Shown here: one piece after another, positions 1-12,300 of the stretch
Layout of the letters: each line of letters opens with the position of its first letter
Numbering within the stretch: the first letter of the stretch is position 1
Assembly: GCA_028748685.1 (NCBI GenBank)
Contig: JAJRDU010000275.1
Span: 1 to 36,926 of the forward strand
DNA length: 36,926 bases
Origin: Methylococcaceae bacterium
Lineage (GTDB): Bacteria > Pseudomonadota > Gammaproteobacteria > Methylococcales > Methylomonadaceae
Reading direction: 5' to 3'
The notes under the pieces: model-generated
The model's database searches: none
What the model saw: only the letters and a program-made list of their open reading frames with translations
What the model was told of the DNA's origin: nothing
Translations under genes and position numbers: made by a program

Positions 1-899
1 AAAATGTCCGAGGTAATGGCTTTGGCATTCGCAAAATGAATTTGCGCCTGATTGATGAAGAACGGTGTCAAGCTGTCACCGAAATGCGCAGACACGCGTT
101 GGAAGAACTCGCGGCGAACGAATTGACCGAACAAGGCATCGTAAACGCTATGCGTCGCCCAGATGATTTCATTCCAGTCGTAGGTCGCTTGCCAGATGTC
201 TTGTACGGCTTCCCGGGCGCCCTTGAAGATGGCGCCTTGGGTCCATTCATGTTTAGGCTCGTCGGTGGACTCGGGAAAACCTGGCACCAATTTAGACAGG
301 AAGACGCGTTCCATTTGGAAAGTCTGCGCATTGTCAACCTTATCGAAACCAATGAAGGCGATGCTGAAACGCAATGTATCGCCCAAAGTATCGCGAGATG
401 CCGATGAGTGCGCATTGAACAGACCATATTCGTTGAAGATGAAGGCTCCCAAGTATTTGCTCAAGATTTCATCGCGCCATAAAGGATCCATGGAACGCAC
501 TTGACCTTCTTCCGAATAAGCCAACAGGAAGCGGTCGGTATAACGCCAGTCTTCGGCTTTGTCTTTGACGTAAGGCGCATGCCAACGACGACCTGGATCG
601 CGATGTTTGTGCCAATCGGTGGAATGCAGTTCGGTGGTTTCGTTACCCCAGGATGGACGGCCACCGTGGAACTTTTGAGTCCAGTCACCCCAATCCAGAC
701 CGCCGGGAATCCAGTCCGGCGTTGGCTGTGAGTAGCAGGTCAATACTTCATATTCCGACAGACGACGTCCGCGCGGTTTGACGAAGTAGTTCATTTTACG
801 TTGGGTATCCAGCGGCTGATCCGGAATAGCGTCGAGGATGACCTTGGCGGTATCCGGGTCGGTCAGGCCTCTTTTTCCTTGTTGTATTTGAATCGACAT
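1..899 (-). CDS. mmoY: Soluble methane monooxygenase hydroxylase, beta subunit (partial, 3' end outside window)
   Basis: This gene encodes the beta chain of the sMMO hydroxylase, the alpha2-beta2-gamma2 diiron enzyme that oxidises methane to methanol in the cytoplasm. The beta chain has the same fold as the alpha chain but carries no diiron site and supports the hydroxylase core. The frame is open from an ATG at 899 to the left edge, giving about 299 residues of a protein that is normally near 390. The translation starts MSIQIQQGKRGLTDPD and contains PRGRRLSEYEVLTCYSQPTP and later QDIWQATYDWNEIIWATHTV, which I recognise as MmoY. The start is preceded by AAAGGAGACATCTTAA, a good ribosome binding site. 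It lies 38 nt behind mmoX, matching the standard mmoXYBZDC order, so the two are cotranscribed. Its stop codon lies outside the window. Confidence 0.95.
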   Translation of the reverse strand, partial: MSIQIQQGKRGLTDPDTAKVILDAIPDQPLDTQRKMNYFVKPRGRRLSEYEVLTCYSQPTPDWIPGGLDWGDWTQKFHGGRPSWGNETTELHSTDWHKHRDPGRRWHAPYVKDKAEDWRYTDRFLLAYSEEGQVRSMDPLWRDEILSKYLGAFIFNEYGLFNAHSSASRDTLGDTLRFSIAFIGFDKVDNAQTFQMERVFLSKLVPGFPESTDEPKHEWTQGAIFKGAREAVQDIWQATYDWNEIIWATHSVYDALFGQFVRREFFQRVSAHFGDSLTPFFINQAQIHFANAKAITSDI

Positions 900-937
900 T
901 TAAGATGTCTCCTTTGATTGATAGATGGGAACGGCGT

Positions 938-2521
938 TTACATTGCATCCAGCGGGTTTTTAAACACGCAGTTCAGCTTTTTGATGTCGTCCAATGTCCA
1001 CAACTTGCCGTTTTTATCGGTATGCGGCTGAGCGATCAGCGTTTTGCCGTCGCTACGCACGCCGTGCAGTTCGGCGATCACTTCCGACAGCTCACGACCT
1101 TCGTATTGTTCGAACATGTTTTGGCACTCGTAACGTTCGGGCTCGCTCAACCACATGCGCTCACCCCATTCGTCACTGAACGAATGTTTCTTGCCGTTGT
1201 ACTCATGGACACGCAGGGTGCTGGCACCTTTGCACAATGAAGGGCAGAAAGGTACTTGCGAGACGCGGTCAATGTAGATTGGATGGTTGTTTTCGATGAA
1301 CCACATCAGAGGAATGAAGCCGCTGTTGGGATCTTCGCAACCACGAGCACGCCATTCGTCATAGATTTTGCCGTAGTGGTCATACCAGCCTGGGTAGTTG
1401 GCTTCGAACCAATCCGCTTCTTCCTTGGTTGGCAGAGTCAGGCGGAAGAAGCCTGTGGGCCACAAGGCGTAAGCGATCAGGAACAAGTCATGGTGAGCCC
1501 AGTAGGCGTCTTTTTTCGCGTCGCGCAAGCTGCGTGGCGATTCGACACCGTATTTGCCCAGACGACCGATCCAGATGCCACCCCAATCTTCATAAACCCA
1601 ACGGTTCCAGGTTTTAACCCATGGCTCGACTTTGAAATGACTGCCGTACTCGAACGCCATACCCAGCACTGGGGTAAAGTATTTTTGTTGAGTCCAGAAG
1701 GCGTTGTTCAGGTCGGTGTTCAGGTATTTGGAAGCCGCTTCGTCGTTGGCGATGGACACCACGGTTTGGTAACCGTTGGCCATGTGGCGCAACTCGTCGG
1801 TTTCGATGGACAGGAACACGGTTGGGGTGATTTCGTCGCCGTTGGCCGCAGCCCATTCGGTGACCGCAACGATCAGCGGATTGGTAAAGCAGGCTTCACC
1901 GACCAATTGCAGGTTGATGGAGCACTCCACCGCGTCGCCGGAGATGAAACCGTCGGAGAATACCCGCTTCATGCCTTTCCACAGAGGTCCAATTGTGCGG
2001 GTACGACGCGCGTCGTTGTGGCCCGCTGGATCTTGGCCATGTTTGGTGAAGTAGTAGTTCACATAGCCGCATTGGTTGGTGTGACGAATCTCATCCAACA
2101 CTTGCGCCAAGTAGCCATTTTTTTGCTCGGGCGCGGAAGCGGAATCCCACAGCATGCCGGTGGCGGCAATGGCATTGTACTCGCCCACTTCCAGGAAGTT
2201 GGAGACCACTTTCATGGTTTCATTCCATTTCGGATGCACCCGGTTACCTGCGTCCACGCGTGTCAACACGTCTTGCAAGCTACCGAACTGGCGCTCATCC
2301 TTGACCGATTCCATCCTGGCGTATTCCTTGGCAATCAGTTTGAACTGTTCCTTGGTTTCATTCGCCATTTTGTATTTGGTGGGATACTTGGTACGATTTT
2401 TTTCAAAGTCCCAAGTAAAACTTTGTAACCAGCGATGTACTTCCTGGGCATTGACGCTGGTCGGTGCGCGGTTTACAGCCAGCGCATCGGTTGCGGCTTT
2501 GGTAGCAGCACTTATAGCCAT
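938..2521 (-). CDS. mmoX: Soluble methane monooxygenase hydroxylase, alpha subunit
   Basis: This is the catalytic alpha chain of sMMO hydroxylase, 527 aa, the same length as the Methylococcus capsulatus (Bath) protein. It binds the diiron centre that activates O2 and hydroxylates methane. Both iron-binding EXXH motifs are present: DEIRH (Glu144, His147) and DELRH (Glu243, His246). Glu114 (VGEYNA) and Glu209 (VGEACF) complete the ligand set. Cys151 near the active-site cavity is kept (NQCGYVN; Bath has HQCAYVN). Numbering follows the Bath protein, since the ends align without gaps. The ATG at 2521 has AGAGGAGT as ribosome binding site. It is the first gene of the sMMO operon and lies behind a sigma-54 promoter. 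Expression is normally repressed by copper through MmoR, MmoG and RpoN; mmoR and mmoG are not in this window. Confidence 0.98.
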   Translation of the reverse strand: MAISAATKAATDALAVNRAPTSVNAQEVHRWLQSFTWDFEKNRTKYPTKYKMANETKEQFKLIAKEYARMESVKDERQFGSLQDVLTRVDAGNRVHPKWNETMKVVSNFLEVGEYNAIAATGMLWDSASAPEQKNGYLAQVLDEIRHTNQCGYVNYYFTKHGQDPAGHNDARRTRTIGPLWKGMKRVFSDGFISGDAVECSINLQLVGEACFTNPLIVAVTEWAAANGDEITPTVFLSIETDELRHMANGYQTVVSIANDEAASKYLNTDLNNAFWTQQKYFTPVLGMAFEYGSHFKVEPWVKTWNRWVYEDWGGIWIGRLGKYGVESPRSLRDAKKDAYWAHHDLFLIAYALWPTGFFRLTLPTKEEADWFEANYPGWYDHYGKIYDEWRARGCEDPNSGFIPLMWFIENNHPIYIDRVSQVPFCPSLCKGASTLRVHEYNGKKHSFSDEWGERMWLSEPERYECQNMFEQYEGRELSEVIAELHGVRSDGKTLIAQPHTDKNGKLWTLDDIKKLNCVFKNPLDAM

Positions 2522-2645
2522 GACGACTCCTCTGTTGTTCTGTTATAGAAAAAACGAGGCGGACATCTGCCGGCTTAATTAGAGCAGTTCTATGTCTTGA
2601 AATGTCTGGTGTTCCGGGGCCGTGCCCACCTCGGAGGAGCTAAAT

Positions 2646-2660
2646 GCAGCAAGTGTGCCA
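2646..2660 (-). promoter_or_regulatory. Sigma-54 promoter of mmoX
   Basis: On the minus strand the sequence is TGGCACACTTGCTGC. This matches the sigma-54 consensus TGGCACGNNNNTTGC at all but two fixed positions, with the GG and GC doublets at the correct 10-bp spacing. The predicted transcription start is near 2634, giving a leader of about 110 nt before mmoX. Sigma-54 control of mmoX is established in other methanotrophs. Confidence 0.85.
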
Positions 2661-2725
2661 ACTACGTAATCATCGACTGATTGATTTATAAAACAAATGC
2701 TTACAGCAGATCAAATAGACTGGCT

Positions 2726-2774
2726 CGATGGGCCTCATCGGCGGAAAAACTGTTCAATAAATGGACATTGTCCA
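2726..2774. promoter_or_regulatory. Candidate enhancer (activator) sites upstream of the mmoX promoter
   Basis: Two inverted repeats sit about 90-140 bp upstream of the predicted mmoX start, where sigma-54 enhancer-binding proteins usually bind. One is TGGACATTGTCCA at 2762-2774, palindromic except for its central base. The other is CGATG-GGCCT-CATCG at 2726-2740. MmoR is the expected activator, but I know of no consensus to match these against, so the assignment rests on position and symmetry. Confidence 0.4.
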
Positions 2775-2847
2775 GAAATGAAACGTCTATAAAGAATAAC
2801 CTTGAAGGAAAATAACGAAGGCAGGTAGGAGATGGCGGGATAAAGGG

Positions 2848-2906
2848 CAATGCCGTTAAGTTGAGAACCGTAGATTCGCCACGAACAGCTTAGCTTAACG
2901 GTATTG
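2848..2906. repeat. Small palindromic element, CCGTTAAG family (copy 1)
   Basis: A 59-bp unit with terminal inverted repeats. The left end reads CAATGCCGTTAAGTTGAG; the right end, reverse-complemented, reads CAATACCGTTAAGCTAAG. The same ends flank a larger element at 27782-27902. It is too short to encode anything and resembles a non-autonomous (MITE-like) repeat. Confidence 0.6.
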
Positions 2907-3236
2907 GGATAACCGCTTTTGAAAACGCTGATTTGGTCCTAAGTCCGACTCGGGACGAACGATAAGCGCTCGCTGCGAAACCTTGGAAACGAAGCGCTAG
3001 CGAGTGAAGGTTGAGTAGTCCCTGGAAGCCGTAGCGCCGGGCGGTTTTTCGAGTAGAAAAACTGCAAGGCATCGCGAAACGGCGTCGAGTCATGCGAGAG
3101 CCAAGGCTTTGATCCCCTTGCTGGGTCAAAGCCGAGGTGACGCGGACGGCCAGGGCCGCCAAAGGCAATCACCGTGACGGTGGCGCGATTGTTCACTGAG
3201 GGATGGTGAATAATCTTTACCTCCAGAAGCCCTCAC
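2907..3236. other. Intergenic segment with doubtful small ORFs only
   Basis: Between the mmoX upstream region and tpsA I see no convincing gene. Two overlapping minus-strand frames (2890-3168 and 2939-3196, 92 and 85 codons) are open, but they have Ser/Arg/Pro-rich, low-conservation composition typical of translated repeat DNA. The segment contains short GC hairpins, for example GGCGGCCCTGGCC near 3150 and CACCGTGACGGTG near 3170. It may be a dispersed repeat unit or a remnant. An annotation pipeline might call a hypothetical protein here; I would not. Confidence 0.4.
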
Positions 3237-3307
3237 TCGCCGGATTCCGTTCATGGTAAGCCTGGCCTACCGTGAACGGAAACTGCTTGTTCAGAAACTC
3301 CTTAAAG
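3237..3307 (-). repeat. TTAAGGA-family repeat (copy 1, short)
   Basis: Read on the minus strand it begins TTTAAGGAGTTTCTGAACAA and ends in GAACGGAATC. It contains an imperfect hairpin in which CCGTTCACGGTAGG faces CTTACCATGAACGG. It is related to the units at 16036-16153 and 22895-23036. It directly abuts the tpsA stop codon, so the hairpin may also stabilise or end the transcript, although no U-tract follows. Confidence 0.5.
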
Positions 3308-3308
3308 C

Positions 3309-6300
3309 CTATTCTCCAAACCCAAGTACTTCAACGCTCAACATGCCCAATATCGCGTTTTTCATCGCACTTTTGTCGTTATCAGGGCCCGCGGACACCG
3401 AGCTTTCAGCCATCTGACTGACACCGGCGGTCATGTTGCTGGTGCCGGTCAAACCGGCCGCCACGCTACCAGTAGAAGCGACCGGCACACCGGTACCGAC
3501 GCCGCCAACCTGAATATTGTTGGCGCCGATGACCGCCGTTGCCACCAGAAAGACATTATTGCCACCGATACCCGCTTCACCGGCATCAATCACCCCTTTC
3601 GGGGCGAACAAATAAACGTCACCCGCCTTCGCGGTAGGGGAACCGGCTGCGGTGCGAATACCGCTACCGGAAACAATCGGCGGAAATTTAAATTTCAGAT
3701 TCCCTTTCGGATAACTCCATTCCGCCGGTGGCACGCCGATCACCGATTTAGCCCCACTACCGGCATCGATATTTCCGTTGGAGGACCAAATCGTAATATC
3801 GTCGCCACTCAAGGAAAATACCCGCGACTGGTTCACCAGGAAATCACCGTTGATCACCGCATTTACATCGCCCTCCCCCTTGGCAACAATACCCAGCTCC
3901 GAAGCATCTCTGTCCTCAACGGATACTGCCAGACCCGCATTGACCTTACCGCCTGGCACCAATAAATTGATATTGCCACCGTCCAGAGTTTGAATTTTAC
4001 TGAAGATCATGCTCAAATCACCGCTCCACTGAGTACCCGGAAAAAGGGTTTTGATAGCAGCAAAGCCAGACTCGTTGCCCAGCTTACCGGAGCCGGCGGA
4101 AGCCTTGCCCGACTCCCTGATTTCGTTCATGTAAACCGGCAGAATCAGCGCATTGAGTTTCGGCGCTATCGCCAGATACTCTTCGGCCCGCAAGGATTTA
4201 AACTCTGCTAGCGCAACATCCTCACCCAACTCGCCGTTACCGGAACGTTGGCGCATAAAATCGGTAATCAGGCTGGAAACCTTTGCAAAATCGGCCGCAT
4301 AAAGCCCGCTGCCTTCCAGATACTTGCCGATAAATGCCGCGTAATCCGGATTACCGCCATTCAGCCCACTCAACACGGTGATGCCCGCCCCCTTATCGGA
4401 TGGCCCCGTATTCAGAACGACCGTCGACAATCCCTCCGACGCACCCAAATCGAAATTTCGATTGGTTTTTACCAATAATTCGCCGGCACCCGATACTTTG
4501 ATTTTTCCGGTATTGCCATTCAATGCACCATCCGCGCTTCTATCACTGGTGTAGAACAGATCGCGTCCGACATCCAGCAGGGAGGTATCGTCCAAATTGG
4601 CATGTTCAATAGATAACTGCACATTGGAAAAATCCCGGCCGGTATGCACCAGGGCTTTTTTAGCCAAATTAAATTGGATGTTTTTGATATCCCCGTGACG
4701 CGTCACCAGACGAGCCGGCTCGCGGTCGCCGACATGCACCGGCGTTTCGGCATGCGATTTTGGCGCCAAATCCTCCGGAAAAATACGTTCCACGACATCC
4801 TTAAGAGCGTTGGACGCCGAAGGGGACAAGGCGGTAGGCAATAGCGCCCGGTCGGCATCCGACATACCCAGTTTTTTCGCCTCCACGCCCTTAGAGCTGA
4901 TGTCCTTATCGGCCAATAAATTCAATTCTCCCTTGGCCGAAGGAAACAGCGTGATCGCGTCATCCAGAATCACGCTACCGCCGAAAGCGGTCGCCAGTAA
5001 ACTGGCCGGATAGACAGCCGCCAGCGCTGCCCGCTCGTCATCGATACCCCTAATAGTCGCGAACGAACTGGGATCGGCTCCCAAATGCACATCACCAGAC
5101 GTCGATTTGGCCACAAGTTTACTGGCATCGCCATAACTAAAAAAGTTAGTAGAGGTTGTTCCCAGTATCATGGGGTCGGAAACACCGGTCAGGCTCAAAT
5201 CCTTTTTAGCTTGCAGTTCTAACTGCGTATCGCCCATCAGCAGTTGCGGCCCGGCCGTGAACTGGCTACCGCCCTTGATTGCGCCGTCGGCAACCATAGT
5301 GCCCCGCCCCTGTCCAAGATAATAGATCCCGCCGGCAATATCCTTGCCGGCCCGGACATGCATCTCGCCGCCACCTTGTACGTCCACCTGATTAGTCAGA
5401 AAACCGGTTCCAACGGTATTCACGTTTTCGCCATCGGCGATGGGCTGTCCGGTCTGTTTACCGGTGGTCGGCATGATCACAGACAAATCGCGGATATTAC
5501 CGGCCGCGCTAATCTCGACCTTGCCGCCGCCGAACGAACCGACATTTTGTTGAAATGAGTTATCGTTCAATATTACGCCCCAAGTCGTGGGTTCTGAATA
5601 GGCAAAAGTATCGATTTTTATATCGTCATGAATCAGCGCCTTAACTTGAGCTGGCAAAGTATCCTTGTAAGCAGCCAGTGCCGCCGCGTCATCCTTGAGG
5701 CTAATTAAATCACTGGCCACCGTCAGCAAATAACTATCCTCTTGACGCAAGCCGGTGCCCTGCCTGTATAGCCAGGCGTCAACACTCCGGCTATCGTTTA
5801 CCGCGCCTACAATATCCTTGCCGGCTTTGATCAAAAGATTACCCCCTTCCACAGGATAATCGAGGTAAGGAAGCGCGCCCACAACCATGTTCACGGCCAG
5901 AGTCCCATTGGGATTAACATCCGTCGGCCTGCCGGCGTTATAGACGGTAGAGGTTTGATCGATAAATTTTATATCTCCGCCCGCCACCAATTGTATATCG
6001 CCGGTTCCGGAGCGGACCTTGACATTGGAACCAATAACCAGATCTTTCTTGGCCGAGATCGCCGTCGGATCGGCGCTGGTTAAATCCGCACCAGCCGTTA
6101 AGCCATAGGACCAGGAGTCGCCGCGCATCAGTACACCGCTGACCGGCGTTTCATATGTCCCTGCGGCCCCGATAAGCATGCCATCCTTGAAACCATCGGA
6201 AAGCGATTCGTTAACCGTAAACGTACCGCCGGCTCTAACCACCAGATGCCCCGGCATATCGCTTAAGCCGGTGCCTTCGTTATAGCGCCAATCGGCAAAA

Positions 6301-9300
6301 TCCCATGTATCGGTTAATGCCAGATCGCCGCTGTAATTAACCTCCACGCCGGCCCACAACCGTATACCATTACCTAAGCTATTGGTAACACCTTTCATGT
6401 TTGCAGCTGTCATATAGACATTGGTATCGGCCTTGATGGTAGCAATCTCGGTACTGGTTATGAACCCATCGTCGTCGGTGTATTTTCGGACACCTTCCGC
6501 ATAAAACTTTTTGGCACCCGCGACTGTCCCGGCAACAGGCTCAATTTTAATGCTACTACCGTTACGCAAGGCGCGTAGCGAGACTTCGCCGTTTTTCTCC
6601 GCAGTCGAACCTTTAACGTCGATCAACGAACCGGCTTGGAGATCGATGCCGCTGACATTGTCGTTGTCGGAATCGACCGAAGACAACAACACTTCGCCGC
6701 CTTTTGCGCCTTTCGCCGTCAGTTCCGAACCATTTTTGAGCGTGATGCCATCGCCCGCATACAATCGGATCGATCCGCCTTCAGCATTCGCATCGGCATG
6801 GATTTCACCCTCCAGATCGATCGCCCCGCGGTCGGCCACCAAGCTTACGGTTTGGGCATTGATCGTCGAATCGGCGGCTTGCAAAATGTCAGCTTGACGC
6901 GTGCGGAAATAAATCGATTGATTGGCGCCGGCATCGTACAGGGCCTTCATCAAGACATCGAAACCGGTGGTCGCATCGAACCGAGCCACATCGATAACGG
7001 CGCTACCGGCAGCCGCTTGCAATTGCCCCTTCAGGACAACCGACTGCTCGGGGGTTTCCAGGGTCAGCTTACCGCCCTCCGCATTGCCGCCGCCGCTGCT
7101 CATATCGACCAAGGAACCGGCCGCCAGTATCACCTGGCCGTGATCGGCCACGGCCTTGAAATTACCGCCCGGCGTGTACTCGACCTTATCGGCAAATATC
7201 ACCTTGCGGCCCGCCAGATCAAGGCTGGCTTGAGAACCCAGATTGACATCGCCGGTTAAGGCATGCAAATCAAAATCGCCGGAAGGCAACAAGGCTTTGG
7301 TATTAAAGTCAATCTTATCGGCAATAAACTCCATTGCCCCGCCAAAACCAAAGGGTACGGCACCCACTGTGCGGCCGTTACCACTGACGTTTAAAGTATG
7401 GCCATCGGCATTGATTTTAAAACTGGAGCCGCCGGTCGCCGTTAAATAATCGGAGCTCAAATTTAAATCAGAGACCACCGACAAGACGCTGGCGCCATCG
7501 GCGGTAAAACCATTTTGATTGCTTAAATTAACGGCCTTGAAACCATTGATCCCAAAGTTTCCGGCACCCTGAGTGACATTGGTCGCCAATAATTCCAGAC
7601 TGCCTTGCCCATTGCCGTGACCGGCATCCGTGACTATAGCGCCCGAGGCGATTGGCGCGGTCGGTGCCGCGCTTAAGGTTACCCTATCACCTGAAATGGC
7701 GGTGATAGTGGTATGGGCCGCAAAACCCGCGCCGACCAAATAATCGCCTACCTGCAAGCCTTGGGTATTCGCCAGCGTCAAAACATTGGACGTTGTATCG
7801 GTGATTGTTTTGTAAGCGGTCGCGGACAGGTTTTCCAGTTTCAGATTATTAGCCTGCAATCTGGCCGATTGGCCACCCTGACCGAAGCCGGAAAATCCGG
7901 CGGCATTGATCACCAGACTGTCAAATTGCACGGCTTTTTGCAAGCCGTCATCGCCGATCACGGCTTGCCCGTTGCCGTCTACCAGACCCAAATTACCGTA
8001 TATACCAATGCTGCCTCGGCTGGTCAAAACCAACTCTTCGACCGAGAAATTCTGTAATTTGCTATTAGACAAGTTCAGCGCATTACCGCTCAGGTTGTCC
8101 ACTTCGCCCAAATTGATGGTGTTGGCACCCAGATTTAACGACCCACCCCGCATGTCAATATCGCCGGACAATTGCGTCGACTTGCTGGCATCCAGCACCA
8201 TCGATTCGGAAGCACTCAACTTTGAGCCTGCGGCAAGCTTCAATTCGCCTTTATTACCCGGTGTATTGGTTCTATTCAAAACGACCTGTTTATCGCCGGA
8301 AACCCGCAGCAGAACGCCATCGCCGTTGACATTCAACACAGTATCACCGCTGTTAACCTGGCCACTCGCCACCAATTCCGCACCGCCACGCACTTCAACC
8401 AATTCAGTCGCCGCCGCGATCATATCCGACACGTGCAGTTTACTATCGGCGGAGAAAATCACTTGTTGCGCGGTCACGTCGACGTCGGTTGCACCGGTGG
8501 TCTTATTGCGGTTACGCGCGCCACCCAACATCAGACTGTCGATCTTCAACGCACTCAAATCGTCGGCGAGAAGTTCCAATGTACCGACAGCGGGCGCTGC
8601 ACTCAGTTGATTGACTACCTTGATTTTATTGGCGGCGATGTCCATTCTCGAGCCTCTGCCGCCGTTCGCCGCATCCACCAAAAATGTGCTGTCCAATACC
8701 AGTTTATTCTGGGCGGCGATGGAGATATGGCCGCCATCGTTCGGCAGCTCCGGTGCCGACGTTTCGTTTTTCAGGGCTTTTGCCGCATAAAACGCATTGG
8801 CCGTATTGCCTTCATATTTCGAGCGCAACCTGACATCCGCACCGTTTTCGATACGGAAACCGCTCCAGCGAGCATCGCGGGTACCGCTTCCGGCTACGGT
8901 TTGATAGCCGGCCACTACGGCCAAGCCGCTCTTGGTATGGGTCGTCAGGGTTTGGTCCTGGGTTTTAGCTTGCGGCGTGACCAAAAACGCACCGGGCAAC
9001 AAGGCATAGTGGGCCGGCAATAGCGTATATTCGCCGGCAGCCAGACCGCCACCGCCACTTAAATAAACCTTGCTACCCAACTCGATACCCGCAAAATCCG
9101 CACTACCCGAGCCGGTGGATTCATAATGATCGTAGGGCGCCAAATCGGAACCCAAATTCGGTATTACCGCAAAACCACCCTCGTTGGAACCGCTTCTGGG
9201 TTGCAGATAATCGTAGGAACCGCCGGAACCGGCTTGGAATTCATAGCTGTAAAGATCGCCGCCGCCGGAAATATCGACCGTGCTGCCCTTGGCCAAAATG

Positions 9301-12300
9301 ACTTCGGGCGCTTTTAGAACCAGCTTTTTCTCGGGCGGCGTGTTAAACATCAGGTTACGGACAGTATCCAGCGGATACAACCAATCCAGACCGCCTACCG
9401 TCACCCCGAACGGAATCATTTGATCCTTGGCGGATACCGTGGTCAGGCTGTTTTCCGCCAGCGTCAGTTTTTGACCGGCTTTCAGGTTAATGGTGCCCAG
9501 CGGCGCCTTAAGCACGCCGGACTGATTGATAACCGGCGCTTCAAAACTCAGTTCGCCGGCCGCCGACAACGGCGACTTATCGGTATTGGTACCGCTAATA
9601 TTGATTTGTCCATTGGGGTTGTTTTTAACCGCAAAGGTAAATTTGCTCAGCGTGGTCGGATAGATTTGGCTGGCATGCAGGTTAAGATCGGCGGCGGCCA
9701 CCATCGCGCCCAAGAACTCGCGTTCCGCACCGGAACGGTTGCCGACCGTGCGCAAGTCGTGGATACTGTTGAGATCGATCCGCTTGAAATTATCCCATTG
9801 CGTAGCGCCGAACAACTCTATCCATTGGGCATTTGCGTTGAATTGCCCCGCGCCGGCTACCGGCAAACCGTTGACTTCTCGCTGTTGCGACGAACCCATG
9901 CGCAGCAGCGCGGTATTCAGATTGACCGCACCGCTTGTAGCGCCGTTAGTGCCCACCCAAGCGATCTTGGCGGCATCGAGTTCCAGACGCGCGCTGGTGG
10001 TCAGATCCACATTACCTTCGAAGCGAATCTCGTCGGGCGTTTTCAAGCGTACATCGCTAAAGCCGCCGGCTTCCAGCGCATCGGCGGACACCACGGCCTG
10101 GCCATTGAATCGGTCGGGAATATCGTCGCCAAAGCCGACATCGGCCGCCATTAGCGGCTGTTGGTTTTCCTTGACATGGATCAGCAAGGGATTGTTTGGA
10201 AAAGGTCTCGCCGGAAAATCGGGCGGTAGACGAACGCTTTTGCTGTATAGCTCCAGCGAAAAGCGGCCGGCGCGCATCGTATCGGAACCTGCCTGACCGC
10301 GCAGAGTGCCGTCCAACACCGCGCCTTCCACCGCCATCATGCCGATACTACCCGCATTGGAAGCCACATCGACAGGTGCAAACGAAGCAGTGGAGCCAAC
10401 CTTGGGCAAATCGAGGACCCCATGGGTACCGGAAACATCGATCAACGAGCCTTGTTCGGCGATCAGATAACCCCTCTTCAGATCGAAGGTCACCTGGCCA
10501 CCATCTAGCACCTCCCCTGTCCGGCGACCCAAGGCATCAAGCGGATTCATACGTGTCGTACCTTGCGCCAGCAATTGCGCATGCTCGCCCAGACGTATGC
10601 TTTGCGACGGATCGTATTCGGAACCGGCTTGAGGAAGAATGGATAGATTGATCTTACCAGCCGGGGTTTTGATCAGTCCGTCGATGTAAATTCCACCCAA
10701 CGAGGATTCGAGATTCACCGTGGACTCTTTGTCAGTAACAATGGCACTGCCGGTAGCCAGCGTAACATCGGTCTTACCCGTCAGGCTCAATCTAAACGGT
10801 TGACGCAGATGCTCCGGCAATAATTCGGCATGGGCAAAATCTCGAATGGAACTCGTGGTAGCTTTTTGCCTGAGGTTGCCGTCAAGCACCAGGTTTTTGG
10901 TCTTTAAGTCCAGTTTTACATCCGAACCGACCGTCACACCTTCAAAGTTACCGACCAGATTGATAGCACCGAAACTTGATTCCGGATCGAAGGCAAATTG
11001 GCCGTTAACCACCGCCAATGTTAGTGGATCGGCCGTCTTAGGCACTCCGGCACCGAGAATGATCTCGCCACTATTCAAGGTTAAAGTACCGCCCTTGCTT
11101 AACGAAGCCGCCGAAACCTCGCCATCCAGATGCACCGTCGAAGCAACCCCGTTCCCGACGGCGGCCAGTGCGATTTTGCCGCCCTTGCCGGCGGTCAGCT
11201 TGCCATTCTGCGCCAACCTCGCGCCGCCGTCCGCGCTCAGTTTCGCCCCTGCCCGCACGAACACGTCGCCCACGGATCTCACATTGATGGAACCGCCATC
11301 CAGATAAAGCGGATCGAGCGGGGTTACCGACGAACTCTGCTGCAAATCGTTCACCCAGCGGCCGGAAACATCCAACACCGAGGCTGCGCCCAGATTCACA
11401 TCGCCTATGGAATTGGCAATCGTCAAATTGATGGAGCCACCCGTCGAAACCTCATTTCCATCTTTATCTAATTTCCATGCTCCGCCCACGGCATGAATCT
11501 CTCCCTGCACATCGATTCCGGCAGCCTCAACGGTAAACTTGCCGCCATCCGCCATCCGTACTTCGGCGTCCGCCGCGACCGTCGCCTGTCCACGGGTTTT
11601 AACGATCACATCTTGAACCCCCGAGCGATTGGTCAGATCGGTCGACAGCACCAAGGCTTGCGGCTTGTTATTGTCGGTCTTAGGGAATGGCTGCCCCTGG
11701 GCAATGGCGAAATCGGCTTTTTCAGTCTGGAAGCGCACGTCCTGAAGTGCGTTGACGAATGCGGTGGAATCGAATACAAAGCTACCGCCATCCGGCCTGT
11801 CGCCAGGCAAGCGCTGATAGCGTCCGGTGTCGGAACCGGCACTCAATTCACCATTCCAGGCCAAATAGGGTGCTTTGATATTGATGGAGCCGGCAGCCTT
11901 ACCTTCCCGGTAGCCTTTTTCGAATTGGCCTTGGCCGAAATCCCAGACGCTTTCCACACCCCATTTTTTATGGACTTCCTTTACCACGCCATAAACGGCG
12001 GCATAATGCTCGTTGGGATCGGCGGCGCTGATGTCGACAATACGGCCGTAATCGGTCAGCAACTTGGTGGTACTGATGTAGCCATCCTTATAGTCGACAG
12101 AACCGCCGGCAATGTTGACCTTGGCGCCATCGTTAATAATGACGTCACCGCTGGAGATCAGGTTGATTTCCCCCCCCTCGCTCAAACGCTCTTTAACAGT
12201 ACGCGCCACCCTGGCTTGTGCGCCGCTGGCATCGACAATCTTGGTGTCCTTGCGAAGATCGACCCTGACGGTTTCGCCCTTCAGCACGCCGGTTTTTTGC

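Noticed and set aside
1256-2428. 390-codon plus-strand open frame opposite mmoX
   Set aside because: It lies entirely antisense to mmoX, whose protein is unmistakable; its translation has no recognisable family.
2939-3196. Small hypothetical protein upstream of mmoX
   Set aside because: Two overlapping frames are equally open, there is no ribosome binding site, and the composition looks like repeat DNA; not supportable as a gene.
6636-7259. Several long plus-strand frames opposite tpsA (for example 6636-7259, 9420-10154, 11493-12572)
   Set aside because: Antisense shadows of a long GC-balanced repeat-rich gene; they have no ribosome binding sites and no family features.
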